Shown here in pieces: positions 18,278 to 28,805 of a DNA stretch of 64,000 bases. Numbering within the stretch: position 1 is the stretch's first letter; each line of letters begins with the position of its first letter. Source of the DNA: Clostridium sp. (GTDB lineage Bacteria; Bacillota; Clostridia; Clostridiales; Clostridiaceae); the NCBI GenBank assembly GCA_022767515.1, contig JALENK010000003.1, positions 1 to 64,000 on the forward strand, read 5' to 3'. The notes beneath the pieces are model-generated. The model was not told the origin of the DNA. It saw only the letters and a program-made list of their open reading frames with translations, and did no database searches. The position numbers and the translations under genes are program-made.

Positions 18278-19633
18278 ATGGAAAAAGATATTAAAAATAC
18301 ATCAATACCTAAACTAGCATGGCCTATTTTTGTACAAGCGTTTTTTAGTATGTGTTTAGGATATGCAGATTCAATAATGCTTAGTAGATATTCACAGACA
18401 GCAGTGGGAGCTATTGGAAATTCAAATCAAATACTTGGATTTTTAACATTAGCATTTTCAATTATATCTAGTGCAACAAGTGTAATAGTTTCTCAATATT
18501 TAGGAGCTAAATTAAAGGATAAAATAAGTCAGGTATATACAGTAGCAATAGCATTTAATTTAGTGTTAAGTTTAGCTATAAGTATTATTATTTTTTTTGG
18601 TGGAAATGCACTTTTGACATTTATGAATGTGCCTAATGAGATGATGATTGATGCTGAAGGATATATGAGGATTGTTGGAGGCTTTATTTTTACACAAGCT
18701 TTAATAGATACATTTTCTAAAATATTTATAAGTAATGGTAAAACTGTAATTGGTATGGTTATTTCTTTTGCTATGAATATAGTTAACGTTATTGGAAACT
18801 ATTTATTCCTATATGGTCCACTTGAAACTTTAGGTTTTGGTGCACAAGGAGTAGCAATATCGACAACAGTAAGCAGAATAATTGCACTTATTGCATCAAT
18901 AATTTATTTTGCAATTAAAATAGAAGGAAATATTTCATTAAAGTATTTGAAACCATTTCCTAAAGAGATATTTAATTCAATGCTAAAGATAGGTTTACCT
19001 ACAGCAGGAGAAAATATTTCATATAATATAGCACAGATATTTGTAAGTACTTTTGTAAATACATTAGGAACAATAGCAATAAATGCTAGAATATATGCAA
19101 ATATATTATGCAATTTTTCTTATCTTTATTCAATGTCAGTAGCTATAGCAACATCTATTGTAGTTGGACATGCAGTTGGAGGAAATGATTATGAATTTGC
19201 ATATAAAAGAGTAATTAAAACTATGAAGAGTGCTATAGTAATTGGAGTTGGAATTGCTATTATTAATTGTTTGATTGAGCCATTTTCATTCACTTTATTT
19301 GATGCACAGGAGGAGGTTATAGCTCTTGGTAAAAGTGTAATGATAGTAGCAATATTTTTGGAATTTGGAAGAACTACAAATTTAGTTGTGATAAACAGTA
19401 TGAAATCTGCAGGAGATGTTAAGTTTCCTGTAATATTAGGAATGCTATCACAATGGGGAATAGCAGTCGGAGTATCTTATTTACTTGGTATTGTATTTGA
19501 TTTAGGTTTGGTAGGAATATGGATTGGTCTTGCATTAGATGAAATTGTAAGAGGAGTAGTTGTATTTGTTAGATGGAAGAGAAAGACTTGGATGGGTAAG
19601 AGTGTTGTAGTTAATTCGGATGTGGCTATATAA
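18278..19633 (+). CDS. MATE family multidrug efflux transporter
   Basis: 451 aa, 12-TM pattern, MATE motifs (LAWPIFVQAFFSMCLGYADSIMLS, GIWIGLALDEIVRG). Confidence 0.92.
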   Translation: MEKDIKNTSIPKLAWPIFVQAFFSMCLGYADSIMLSRYSQTAVGAIGNSNQILGFLTLAFSIISSATSVIVSQYLGAKLKDKISQVYTVAIAFNLVLSLAISIIIFFGGNALLTFMNVPNEMMIDAEGYMRIVGGFIFTQALIDTFSKIFISNGKTVIGMVISFAMNIVNVIGNYLFLYGPLETLGFGAQGVAISTTVSRIIALIASIIYFAIKIEGNISLKYLKPFPKEIFNSMLKIGLPTAGENISYNIAQIFVSTFVNTLGTIAINARIYANILCNFSYLYSMSVAIATSIVVGHAVGGNDYEFAYKRVIKTMKSAIVIGVGIAIINCLIEPFSFTLFDAQEEVIALGKSVMIVAIFLEFGRTTNLVVINSMKSAGDVKFPVILGMLSQWGIAVGVSYLLGIVFDLGLVGIWIGLALDEIVRGVVVFVRWKRKTWMGKSVVVNSDVAI

Positions 19634-19686
19634 TTAAAAATATGTTATAATGATTGTAATTTTACTATGTAGATTTAGGAGGGAAT

Positions 19687-20244
19687 ATGGCATTTGATGG
19701 GGAAATCCTATTATGGATACAAGATAATATTAGGGGACCAATATTAGACTCGGTATTTAAATTCATAACATCATTAGCTAATGGTGGTATTCTATGGATT
19801 GCGATTATAGCAATATTGATTATTTCAAAAAAATATAGATATGTAGGAATAGTATCAGCATTTTCACTAATTATATGTAATCTTATTAATACTATAATTA
19901 TAAAAAATATAGTTCAAAGAACTAGACCATATGAGGTGGTTGAAGGATTAAACAAAATAATAGATATGGATAATAGTTATTCATTTCCATCTGGTCATAC
20001 CACAGTATCATTTGCAGTTGCTATTGTGATATTTATGTTAATGTCAAAGAAATATGGGATATCAGCTATAATTCTTGCAACAACAATTGCATTTTCAAGA
20101 TTATATGTAGGTGTACATTATCCTACGGATGTTTTATATGCAGCAATTAGTTCTGTAATTATGGCAGTTATAACTGTTAATATTTTTAATAAGTTAAAAG
20201 AAAAAGGAAAGTTTGATAGGATTATTAAAGAGGATATAGCATAG
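19687..20244 (+). CDS. PAP2 superfamily phosphatase (undecaprenyl-diphosphatase-like)
   Basis: KNIVQRTRPYE, YSFPSGHTTVSFA and SRLYVGVHYPTDV motifs. Confidence 0.92.
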   Translation: MAFDGEILLWIQDNIRGPILDSVFKFITSLANGGILWIAIIAILIISKKYRYVGIVSAFSLIICNLINTIIIKNIVQRTRPYEVVEGLNKIIDMDNSYSFPSGHTTVSFAVAIVIFMLMSKKYGISAIILATTIAFSRLYVGVHYPTDVLYAAISSVIMAVITVNIFNKLKEKGKFDRIIKEDIA

Positions 20245-20262
20245 GTCTATGTCCTCTTTTTA
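20229..20262 (+). terminator. Terminator after PAP2 gene, overlapping its 3' end
   Basis: GAGGATATAG...CTATGTCCTC followed by TTTTT. Confidence 0.75.
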
Positions 20263-20272
20263 CTATATAGTA

Positions 20273-21511
20273 TTAAAATATAAATTTAGTATTTTTTAAT
20301 CTATTATATATATCTTTAATTATTTTATCTTCTTCTTCAATAGATTTTGCAGGAAAGGTTACGGATAGTCTTATATACGAACCAGTATCATCCCAAGGAA
20401 CACAAAGGATTCTTTTTTCAATCATAAGATAGTTACTAAAATCCTCAGCATTATAGAATATTGGACCATTTTTTATTGCCTTTGGAATGGGAACATATAA
20501 GTAAAAAGAAGCTTTAGGTTTAGAAACATTAAAACCTAATTTTTTCAATATATTTATCAATTTATCATGGCGACGAGAATAGATATTAGCTAGATTTTTG
20601 GTTATTTCAGGATGCTCGAGTGCATATTTTGCAGATAATTGAATAGCCTTAAATTGACCAGAGTCAGTATTTTCTTTAATGAAAGAATAAGCTTTTATGA
20701 TATCTTTATTTCCAGCAATAAAGCCTATTCTCCATCCAGTCATGCTATAGGATTTACTTAATGAGTGTATTTCTATGCCTATATTTTTAGCATTTGGGAC
20801 ACTAAGAAAGCTAAGTGGTGATGTAGAGTCAAAGGTGATTGCTGAATAGGCAGCATCATGAATTATTAGTATATTATGTTTTAATCCAAAATCAACAACC
20901 CTTTTAAAAAATTCAGTACTTGCAGTAGCTCCAGTTGGATTATTTGGATAGTTTATATATAATAACTTTGCTCTTTTTAGGATATTGTCAGGTATGTTAT
21001 TTAAATCTGGTAAGAAATTATTAGATTTATACAAAGGGAGTGGATATACTTTTCCACCAATCCATTTGGTTATTGTACTAATTACAGGATAACCTGGAAT
21101 GGTGGTTAAGGTAATATCGTTTGGATTGATAAAAGCAAGAGGCAAAAGCGCTAATGCTGATTTTGAGCCAATTATATGAATTACTTCATTTTCTGGATTT
21201 ATATTATCTACATTGAAAACATTTTTTAAATAATTAGAAGCAGATATATTAAATTCTAAAATGCCATTATCTGCATAGCCACAATTTTTAAATTTTTTAC
21301 TTTCACAATTAAGAGTGTTGATTATACCCATATCAGTTAGTATATTTGGTTCTCCAACACCTAAGTCAATAAGTGAAAGTTTATAATTTTCATTAATTAA
21401 TTTATTTCTATTCTTCTTTATATTTTCAAATTTATATATTGAAATATTATTTTTAAAATTTTTTCCACCAATTCTATCTGCAAATAAGTCATTAATTGCT
21501 AAATTGTTCAT
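20273..21511 (-). CDS. PLP-dependent aminotransferase, LL-diaminopimelate aminotransferase-like
   Basis: Class I/II fold (LLYINYPNNPTGA, IIHDAAYSAI, HSLSKSYSMTGWRIGFIAG); N-term NDLFADRIGGKNF...IYKFENIKKNR resembles DapL-type enzymes. Confidence 0.82.
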   Translation of the reverse strand: MNNLAINDLFADRIGGKNFKNNISIYKFENIKKNRNKLINENYKLSLIDLGVGEPNILTDMGIINTLNCESKKFKNCGYADNGILEFNISASNYLKNVFNVDNINPENEVIHIIGSKSALALLPLAFINPNDITLTTIPGYPVISTITKWIGGKVYPLPLYKSNNFLPDLNNIPDNILKRAKLLYINYPNNPTGATASTEFFKRVVDFGLKHNILIIHDAAYSAITFDSTSPLSFLSVPNAKNIGIEIHSLSKSYSMTGWRIGFIAGNKDIIKAYSFIKENTDSGQFKAIQLSAKYALEHPEITKNLANIYSRRHDKLINILKKLGFNVSKPKASFYLYVPIPKAIKNGPIFYNAEDFSNYLMIEKRILCVPWDDTGSYIRLSVTFPAKSIEEEDKIIKDIYNRLKNTKFIF

Positions 21512-21525
21512 CTATTAGCACCTAT

Positions 21526-21570
21526 AATAAATATTTATATTTTATATTATTATAAATATAAATATTTATT
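21526..21570. repeat. Perfect 17-bp A/T-only inverted repeat between bioY and the aminotransferase
   Basis: AATAAATATTTATATTT ... AAATATAAATATTTATT. Confidence 0.7.
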
Positions 21571-21577
21571 CCCATAT

Positions 21578-22120
21578 TTAAGTTAAATTTGCTTTTTCTA
21601 AACTTTTATTTATTACTGGACAAATAATAGTTATTATTGCGATTTTTAATACATCTCCTAAAATAAAAGGAACTACACCTATAAATAAACAGTTAACAAA
21701 GGTAGATCCCATTTGATATGCAAGCCAAGCAGTACCAAATATATATACAATTATTGTTCCTAGAACCATTCCAATTATATATGTAGGTATGGATGAACCA
21801 AATTTATGAATTATTATTCCAAAAGCTAATCCCATAAAAATGAAACCTATTAAATATCCACCAGTTGGACCTAAAAGCTTTGAAGCACCACCAGTAAAGT
21901 TCGAAAATATAGGAAGTCCTGCAAGTCCAAGAAGCAGATAAATTATATAACTAAGAGTTCCTAATTTGTATCCAAGTATAGCAATAGCTAAAAAAACTAC
22001 TAAATTTGTAAATGAAATAGGTACACTAGTAAATGGTAGAGTTATTGAAAGTGGACCAAGTATGCACATTAGAGCAGTCATTAAACTAACTAACACTAAT
22101 TGTTTTGTATTTAATTTCAT
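21578..22120 (-). CDS. bioY: Biotin transporter BioY (ECF S component)
   Basis: 180 aa polytopic; PISFTNLVVFLA, GLAGLPIFSNFTGG, LLGPTGGYLIGF motifs. Confidence 0.93.
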   Translation of the reverse strand: MKLNTKQLVLVSLMTALMCILGPLSITLPFTSVPISFTNLVVFLAIAILGYKLGTLSYIIYLLLGLAGLPIFSNFTGGASKLLGPTGGYLIGFIFMGLAFGIIIHKFGSSIPTYIIGMVLGTIIVYIFGTAWLAYQMGSTFVNCLFIGVVPFILGDVLKIAIITIICPVINKSLEKANLT

Positions 22121-22170
22121 ATTATACTATCTCCTTTTTATAATTTATTAGATATCTAAGTTCAATAAAT

Positions 22171-22199
22171 ACTATACATTCTACAATTGAGATTGTCAA
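22171..22199 (-). promoter_or_regulatory. bioY promoter
   Basis: Minus strand TTGACA-N17-TATAGT. Confidence 0.75.
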
Positions 22200-22224
22200 C
22201 CTATAAATAAATTATAGTCGACAA
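22193..22224 (-). promoter_or_regulatory. BirA-type operator overlapping the bioY -35 box
   Basis: Imperfect dyad TTGTCAACC-N14-AGTCGACAA matching the biotin repressor operator architecture. Confidence 0.75.
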
Positions 22225-22297
22225 TTGTAAAGCGGTATATTTTAGTTTGTATATAGAAATAATAGATATATAGATTTTTATTAAAGGAGGAATTATT

Positions 22298-22948
22298 TTG
22301 AAATTTAAATACAGTATGATTTTTATTATATTAATATCATTTTTTATTCAGAGTACTGCTTGGGCAGAAGATATAAAAGATGAAAAAGGGATTATATTGA
22401 TAGATCCAGGTCATGGAGGGATAGATGGTGGAAGTAAATCAAAAAATGGGATTGTTGAAAAGAATATAAATTTATCAATAGCATTAAAGCTTAAAAAAGC
22501 TTTAGATAATGAGGGATACAAGACTTTTTTAACTAGAGAAACTGATACGGAGTTATCAAAGAGTAAAGTTAAAGATCTTACTATTAGGTGTGATATGAAA
22601 AAAGAAACAAATTGTGATATATTCATTTCGATACATCAAAATAAATTCCCAAAGGAGAGTTGTTTTGGTGCTCAGGTATGGTATGCGGATAATGATAATA
22701 GTTTGAATTTTGCAAAAATCTTGCAAGAATCACTAAGGAAAAATGTTGATAATAAAAATAAGAGGTTAGAAAAACCAGCAAAAAAACAATATAAAATATT
22801 AAGAGATGGATATGATGGGGCATCAGTAATACTTGAATGTGGTTTCTTATCTAATACAAACGAAGAGCAGAAATTAAAATCTGATGATTACCAAGAAAAA
22901 ATTGTATATGGGATAGTACAAGGAATTAATGAATATATGAAAAAATAA
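22298..22948 (+). CDS. cwlD: N-acetylmuramoyl-L-alanine amidase (CwlD-like), TTG start
   Basis: IILIDPGHGGIDGGSKSKNGIVEKNINLSIA; ISIHQNKF; VILECGFLSNTNEE; AAAGGAGG RBS. Confidence 0.88.
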   Translation: MKFKYSMIFIILISFFIQSTAWAEDIKDEKGIILIDPGHGGIDGGSKSKNGIVEKNINLSIALKLKKALDNEGYKTFLTRETDTELSKSKVKDLTIRCDMKKETNCDIFISIHQNKFPKESCFGAQVWYADNDNSLNFAKILQESLRKNVDNKNKRLEKPAKKQYKILRDGYDGASVILECGFLSNTNEEQKLKSDDYQEKIVYGIVQGINEYMKK

Positions 22949-23045
22949 ATTATCCATCTATGATTATAGTATAATTTTAATTTTCTTATTGTAAAAATAA
23001 TCAAAAAACAATAAACTTATATTATAATCGTGGAGGTGTTTTAAT

Positions 23046-23888
23046 TTGAGAGAAATAAATGTAAAAGAAATAGAAGAGGCTATTAAAAAACTGTGCATTG
23101 AGGCTAATTATTATGTTGGTAATGATATTAAAGAAGCATTATGTAAATGTAAGGAAGAAGAACCATATAAGATAGCAGAAGATGTATTAGATAAGATAAT
23201 ATTAAATGATGAAATAGCAGCAAAGGAACAAATGCCAATGTGTCAGGATACAGGAATGGCATGTGTATTTTTAGAGATAGGTCAAGATGTACACATAACT
23301 GGTGGATTATTAGAAGATGCTGTAAATGAAGGGGTCAGAAGAGGATATGAAGAAGGATATCTAAGAAAATCAGTTGTTAAAGACCCTATTGATAGAGTAA
23401 ATACAAAAGATAATACACCAGCTATAATCTATTATGATATTGTAGAGGGTGATAAAGTTAAAATAACAGTAGCACCAAAGGGATTTGGTTCTGAAAATAT
23501 GAGTAGAATAGGTATGCTTAAGCCAGCAGATGGATTAGAAGGAGTTAAGAAATTTATAATTGAAACTGTTAGATTGGCAGGACCAAATCCATGTCCTCCT
23601 ATGGTTGTTGGAGTTGGAATTGGTGGAACATTTGATAAAGCAGCCTATTTAGCTAAAAAAGCATTATTAAGACCTATAAATATTAGAAATTCTCAAGAAT
23701 TTTATAAAAATTTAGAAGAAGAATTACTTGAAAAGATAAATGAACTTGGAATAGGTCCACAAGGATTTGGTGGAAAGACAACAGCACTTGGATTAAATAT
23801 AGAAACATATCCAACTCATATTGCAGGACTTCCTGTTGCTGTAAATATTAACTGTCATGCTACACGTCATAAGGATATTGTTTTATAG
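23046..23888 (+). CDS. Class I fumarate hydratase, alpha subunit
   Basis: [48 protein letters not shown]. Confidence 0.93.
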   Translation: MREINVKEIEEAIKKLCIEANYYVGNDIKEALCKCKEEEPYKIAEDVLDKIILNDEIAAKEQMPMCQDTGMACVFLEIGQDVHITGGLLEDAVNEGVRRGYEEGYLRKSVVKDPIDRVNTKDNTPAIIYYDIVEGDKVKITVAPKGFGSENMSRIGMLKPADGLEGVKKFIIETVRLAGPNPCPPMVVGVGIGGTFDKAAYLAKKALLRPINIRNSQEFYKNLEEELLEKINELGIGPQGFGGKTTALGLNIETYPTHIAGLPVAVNINCHATRHKDIVL

Positions 23889-23900
23889 GGGGGGTTATAA

Positions 23901-24470
23901 ATGGAAATAAAAATTAATACACCATTAACAGAAGACAAAATAAAAAATCTTAAAGCTGGTGATACAGTATTGTTATCAGGAGTTTTATATACAGGAAGAG
24001 ATGCAGCACATAAAAGATTGATTGATTTATTAGATAAAAATGAACAGCTACCTTTGAATATAAAGAATGAAGTTATTTATTATGTAGGACCTAGTCCAGC
24101 TAAGCCAGGTCAAGTTATAGGTTCTGCTGGTCCAACAACTAGTTATAGAATGGATCCATATGCACCTAGATTATTGGATTTGGGATTAAAAGGAATGATT
24201 GGAAAAGGTGCAAGAAATCAAGAGGTAATAGATGCAATAGTTAGAAACAGATGTGTATATTTTGGAGCTATTGGTGGTGCTGCTGCACTTATTGGGAAAA
24301 GCATTATAAAGTCAGAAATAATAGCTTATGAAGATTTAGGTGCAGAGGCTATTAGAAAAATAGAGGTTAAGGATATGCCACTTGTTGTTATTATTGATAG
24401 CAATGGAAACAATCTTTATGAAACTGGTAAGGCAGAATATTTAAAGATGAAAGAAGAAAAAAATGTTTAG
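23901..24470 (+). CDS. Class I fumarate hydratase, beta subunit
   Basis: LLSGVLYTGRDAAHKRL; YYVGPSPAKPGQVIGSAGPTTSYRMD; MIGKGAR. Confidence 0.93.
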   Translation: MEIKINTPLTEDKIKNLKAGDTVLLSGVLYTGRDAAHKRLIDLLDKNEQLPLNIKNEVIYYVGPSPAKPGQVIGSAGPTTSYRMDPYAPRLLDLGLKGMIGKGARNQEVIDAIVRNRCVYFGAIGGAAALIGKSIIKSEIIAYEDLGAEAIRKIEVKDMPLVVIIDSNGNNLYETGKAEYLKMKEEKNV

Positions 24471-25191
24471 AATAAAACTTCCAGGAAATCAAAAAACTAA
24501 AAATATAATATTAATAATATTAGTTATTATTTCAATAGCTTTGTTAATAGTAATAGCACTTGATAATAAAAAAAATAGTGGTCAAGAGGTAAATGTTGAA
24601 AAACAGGAAAATATAACAATAGAATCACCAATTAAACAAGATAAATTAGAATCAAAGAAAGAAGAAACTAATGAATTTGATTTGACAGAGGCAGATGAAA
24701 AAGGATATCAGGAAGCCTTTGATACTTTCTATTCTGGTAACTATCAATTGACTATATCAAAAGCAGATAAATTGATAGAAAAAAATCATAATAATTATAA
24801 AGCTTTTAGCATAAGAGGTATAGCAAAGGCTTATAATGGTAATTTTGAAGAAGGAATTAAGGATATTAATAAGGCACTTGAAATAAAGAGTGATTATGGA
24901 TATGCTATTTTTAATAAGGCATTAGCATATGAATTGTATGCTAAATATGATGAAGCTCTTAAATGGTATGATAAAGCATTAGAGCAAGAAGAATATTTAT
25001 GGTCATATTATGGCAAAGCTTCGATTTATGGAAGAAAAGGTGATGTTAATAATACAGTAAAGTATTTAACTAAAGCTTTAGAATTAGCTAAAAAAGAAGG
25101 TAATGAAGCTGATGTAAAAAAAATAATTAAAGAAGAAGAAGATTTTAATAATGTAAAAAACTCTAAAGAATTCAAAAAGCTTGTTTATTAA
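24463..25191 (+). CDS. Membrane-anchored TPR protein
   Basis: Single N-terminal TM followed by TPR-like repeats; overlaps the fumarate hydratase beta gene. Confidence 0.75.
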   Translation: MFRIKLPGNQKTKNIILIILVIISIALLIVIALDNKKNSGQEVNVEKQENITIESPIKQDKLESKKEETNEFDLTEADEKGYQEAFDTFYSGNYQLTISKADKLIEKNHNNYKAFSIRGIAKAYNGNFEEGIKDINKALEIKSDYGYAIFNKALAYELYAKYDEALKWYDKALEQEEYLWSYYGKASIYGRKGDVNNTVKYLTKALELAKKEGNEADVKKIIKEEEDFNNVKNSKEFKKLVY

Positions 25192-25277
25192 TAAAATAAT
25201 TAATTTAAAAGTAATAAAATTAATTATTTTTTATGGTTTAATAAGTATTATAGTATAAAATAATTTGGAGGAAAAAT

Positions 25278-25961
25278 ATGTATAATATTCTTGTTGTTGA
25301 TGATGAAAAAGAAATAAGAGATGCCATTGGTATATATTTAAGAGGAGAAGAACTCAATGTAATTCAGGCAGAGGATGGATTACAAGCCTTAGATATATTA
25401 GAAAGTACTATAATTCATGTAATTATTTTAGATATAATGATGCCTAAATTAGATGGAATAAAGACATGCCTTAAAATAAGAGAAAGCAAAAATATACCAA
25501 TAATAATGCTTTCCGCTAAGGGAGAAGATTCAGATAAGATACTAGGTTTAAATGTTGGAGCTGATGATTATATAACAAAACCATTTAATAACTTAGAATT
25601 GGTAGCTAGAGTTAAATCGCAGCTCAGAAGATACGATAAGCCTTTAAATATTGAAAGTAAGAGCATTTTAAAGGTGAGGGACTTAGAAATAGATACTGAA
25701 GCTAAAAAAATAATTATAAGAGGCGAAGAAGTTAAGGTTACTGCAACCGAGTATAAAATATTATTATTACTAGTTTCTAACTTAGGAAAAATACTTTCTA
25801 TTAAGGAAATATATGAGAATGTGTGGGAAGAGCCTTTTTATAAAAGTGAGAATACAGTAACAGTCCATATTAGAAGGATTAGAGAGAAAATAGAAATTAA
25901 TACTAAGGAGCCTGAATATATAAAGGTGGTATGGGGAATTGGATATAAAATTGAAAAATAG
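25278..25961 (+). CDS. OmpR/PhoB family response regulator
   Basis: ILVVDDEKEIRDAIG, ILDIMMPKLDG, winged helix (VHIRRIREKIE, YIKVVWGIGYKIEK). Confidence 0.95.
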   Translation: MYNILVVDDEKEIRDAIGIYLRGEELNVIQAEDGLQALDILESTIIHVIILDIMMPKLDGIKTCLKIRESKNIPIIMLSAKGEDSDKILGLNVGADDYITKPFNNLELVARVKSQLRRYDKPLNIESKSILKVRDLEIDTEAKKIIIRGEEVKVTATEYKILLLLVSNLGKILSIKEIYENVWEEPFYKSENTVTVHIRRIREKIEINTKEPEYIKVVWGIGYKIEK

Positions 25962-27759
25962 GATTAAAACATTCATAACTAATATATGGCTAATAGAAAT
26001 AGTTATTTTATTAGTAATAGGGGTTATAGTGTTTAATGATATTAAAGGTGGAATAGAAAATATATCAAATTCAGTAATACTAAAAAGACTATATATAGAT
26101 TCTAATCCACAAGCTATATTCAAGGATAAATTTCAAGAAAAAGTATCCGATGCATATTTAAACATAGTAGATAATATTTCACAAAATAATTTAGATATAG
26201 GTCAAGAATCGCTTAAAGATAATGCAAATAATAATCTTGCACGAATAATGTATTTACAAATTGATTACTATAATAATGAAGAGTTTTATTATATTTTAAA
26301 AAATAAAAAAACAAAAAATATAATAACAAATGATTTACAATATTATAATTTAGCTAAGGATTATAATAAAATTCTTAATATAGATAATTATATATCAGAT
26401 AAATTAGGTCAAAAAAAGATAGATGTACATTATGATAAAAGTCAGAATTTTAATCCTATAGAGGAAAGTTACTTGTCAGAAAAATATACTAACGTCAATT
26501 TGGGTGAATATGAAGAATATTATTATCAGAATGTAGATTATTATGTAAAGTCTTTCGATTATACTGAAGCATATATTTATTATTTTTTAATATTAGTGGG
26601 TGTAATTTTAATAATAAGAATTATTGTGGCTATTATATATTCAAAGGGAAAGCTTAATATAAAAGGTAATTTTATTAAGACAGTAGTTTATATTTTTAAA
26701 AATGGATTTAAATATTCAGGTAGTAGAATTATTTTAATACTTATGTTTGTAATTACATTAATAAGTATGCTTATATATTTGTATTTTTTAGCTGGAACAA
26801 CATATGACAATAATTTATTAGTTAAATTTTTTTCACGTTATCCATTTAAGTCATTACTACTGATATTATCTATGCCGATATTATGTATTTTATTTTTAAC
26901 TAAAAAAATTGTTGATGTTAATTGTGTTAATGATAATTTGAAAGAAATAAATGATGGTAATGTTAGTGTTGAGCTTACAAGGGAAGGTAGCCGAGAAATA
27001 AGAGAGCTTGTTAGTAATATAGAAAAAATTAAAGATGGATATGAAATAGCAATTGAAGAGAAGATGCAAAATGAGAAATATAAGACAGAACTTATTACTA
27101 ATGTTTCACACGATTTGAGAACACCATTAACTTCAATAATTAATTATGTTAATATTCTACAAAATAAAACTTTAAGTCAAGAAGAACGAAGCGAATATTT
27201 AAAAATATTAGACCAAAAGTCTAAGAAACTAAAACTTCTTATTGATGATTTATTTGAAATGTCAAAGCTTAATAGTGGAAAAATTACTTTAGATAAACAA
27301 GAGATAGATATTATCTCATTAATACATCAGGTAATTGGAGAATATTCCTATATGTATGAAGATAGAAAGCTTAACTTTGTAATTGAAAGTACTAGTGAAG
27401 AGATAAATATGTTACTTGATGGTAAACTGATGTCTAGAGTTGTAGAAAATATTATAATTAATGCTATTAAATACAGTATGGATAATACTAGAGTATATGT
27501 TGAAATTCAAGAAGACGAGGAATGTGTAATAGTATCAGTTAAAAATATAGCTAGTTATAAAATGATGTTTAACAACAATAATATCTTTCAAAGATTTGTA
27601 AGAGGAGATGCCTCTAGAAACTCTAATATAGAGGGTTCTGGATTAGGACTTGCAATAACTAAAAGTATAATAGAGCTTCATAGAGGAGAGGTTAATATAG
27701 AAACAGAGGGTGATATGTTTAAAATATATATCAAGTTACCTAAAACAAGGGACTGCTAA
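25939..27759 (+). CDS. Sensor histidine kinase
   Basis: HAMP-like region, VSHDLRTPLTSIINYVNIL H-box, N-box IIINAIKYS, GSGLGLAITKSIIELH. Confidence 0.95.
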   Translation: MDIKLKNRIKTFITNIWLIEIVILLVIGVIVFNDIKGGIENISNSVILKRLYIDSNPQAIFKDKFQEKVSDAYLNIVDNISQNNLDIGQESLKDNANNNLARIMYLQIDYYNNEEFYYILKNKKTKNIITNDLQYYNLAKDYNKILNIDNYISDKLGQKKIDVHYDKSQNFNPIEESYLSEKYTNVNLGEYEEYYYQNVDYYVKSFDYTEAYIYYFLILVGVILIIRIIVAIIYSKGKLNIKGNFIKTVVYIFKNGFKYSGSRIILILMFVITLISMLIYLYFLAGTTYDNNLLVKFFSRYPFKSLLLILSMPILCILFLTKKIVDVNCVNDNLKEINDGNVSVELTREGSREIRELVSNIEKIKDGYEIAIEEKMQNEKYKTELITNVSHDLRTPLTSIINYVNILQNKTLSQEERSEYLKILDQKSKKLKLLIDDLFEMSKLNSGKITLDKQEIDIISLIHQVIGEYSYMYEDRKLNFVIESTSEEINMLLDGKLMSRVVENIIINAIKYSMDNTRVYVEIQEDEECVIVSVKNIASYKMMFNNNNIFQRFVRGDASRNSNIEGSGLGLAITKSIIELHRGEVNIETEGDMFKIYIKLPKTRDC

Positions 27760-27778
27760 TTTAGCAGTCCCTTTAAAT
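27746..27778. terminator. Terminator between kinase and convergent DegV gene
   Basis: AAGGGACTGCTAA-ttt-AGCAGTCCCTTT. Confidence 0.85.
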
Positions 27779-27781
27779 TGT

Positions 27782-28651
27782 TTATCTTTCATCATCAAGA
27801 AAGAATAAAGCTACTGTGCCAACACCAGTGTGTGATCCTATAACACAGCCTATATAATTTATTAAAACTTCAACATTATACTTTTCACGTATCATTGATG
27901 CAAGTTTTTCAGCATCTTCTAAACAGTCAGAGTGAGAAATAGCAACCATTTTTTGAGAATTTATGTCTATTTTGCTATTTTCAAGTGCATTAAATAGTGT
28001 AGAGATACCTTTTTTTCTTCCCTTTACTTTTGAGTAGTTAATTAATTGACCTTGTTCATTTACTTTAACTAAAGGTTTTAATTGTAGAATACTCCCAAGA
28101 GCAGCTGCTGTTCCTGATAAACGTCCTCCACGTTTTAAATAGTTTAAATCATCTAATAATACAGTATGATTGATTTTAGGTGCAGTTTGATTTATATAAG
28201 ATATAACCTCTTCTTTAGTAGCACCATTATTTTTGTATTCACAAGCCTTTATCATAAGTAAACCATAGCCTAAAGAAGCACATTTGGTATCAATGATAGT
28301 AATATCAGCATTTGGATAATTCTCTAAAATTTGATTTTTAGCAATTTCAGCACTATTAATAGTACCACTTAAAGCTGATGAAAATGCAGGATAAATAATA
28401 GGTATATCCTTTTTTACATACTCTTCAAATTTTTCATAAAAAGTATATGCATTTATCTGTGATGTGGTTGGGATTTCTCCATTACGTATACCAGTATAAA
28501 ATTCATTGTATGTTAAGGTCATATTAAGGTCCTCAATATACTCTTTATCTTTGAAGTGACATTTTAAACCTAATAGTTCTATATTATATTTTTTTATAAT
28601 GTCAGCAGGAAGATCGCAAGCTGAATCTACAAAAAATATATAATTATTCAT
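27782..28651 (-). CDS. DegV family fatty-acid-binding protein
   Basis: FFVDSACDLPADIIKKYNIELLGL; TSQINAYTFYEKFEE; YLKRGGRLSGTAAALGSILQLKPL. Confidence 0.94.
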   Translation of the reverse strand: MNNYIFFVDSACDLPADIIKKYNIELLGLKCHFKDKEYIEDLNMTLTYNEFYTGIRNGEIPTTSQINAYTFYEKFEEYVKKDIPIIYPAFSSALSGTINSAEIAKNQILENYPNADITIIDTKCASLGYGLLMIKACEYKNNGATKEEVISYINQTAPKINHTVLLDDLNYLKRGGRLSGTAAALGSILQLKPLVKVNEQGQLINYSKVKGRKKGISTLFNALENSKIDINSQKMVAISHSDCLEDAEKLASMIREKYNVEVLINYIGCVIGSHTGVGTVALFFLDDER

Positions 28652-28805
28652 ATGATTCTCCTTTCATAGTACAATAATTTAATACATTATAACATAAAAG
28701 ATATATGTTGATAACCCTAAAGTATAGTACTTTTTTTGCTAAATATGATAAAATAAGAATATAGTATTATGCATTTTTTGAGAGAAGGGAGCAGTTACTG
28801 TATAT

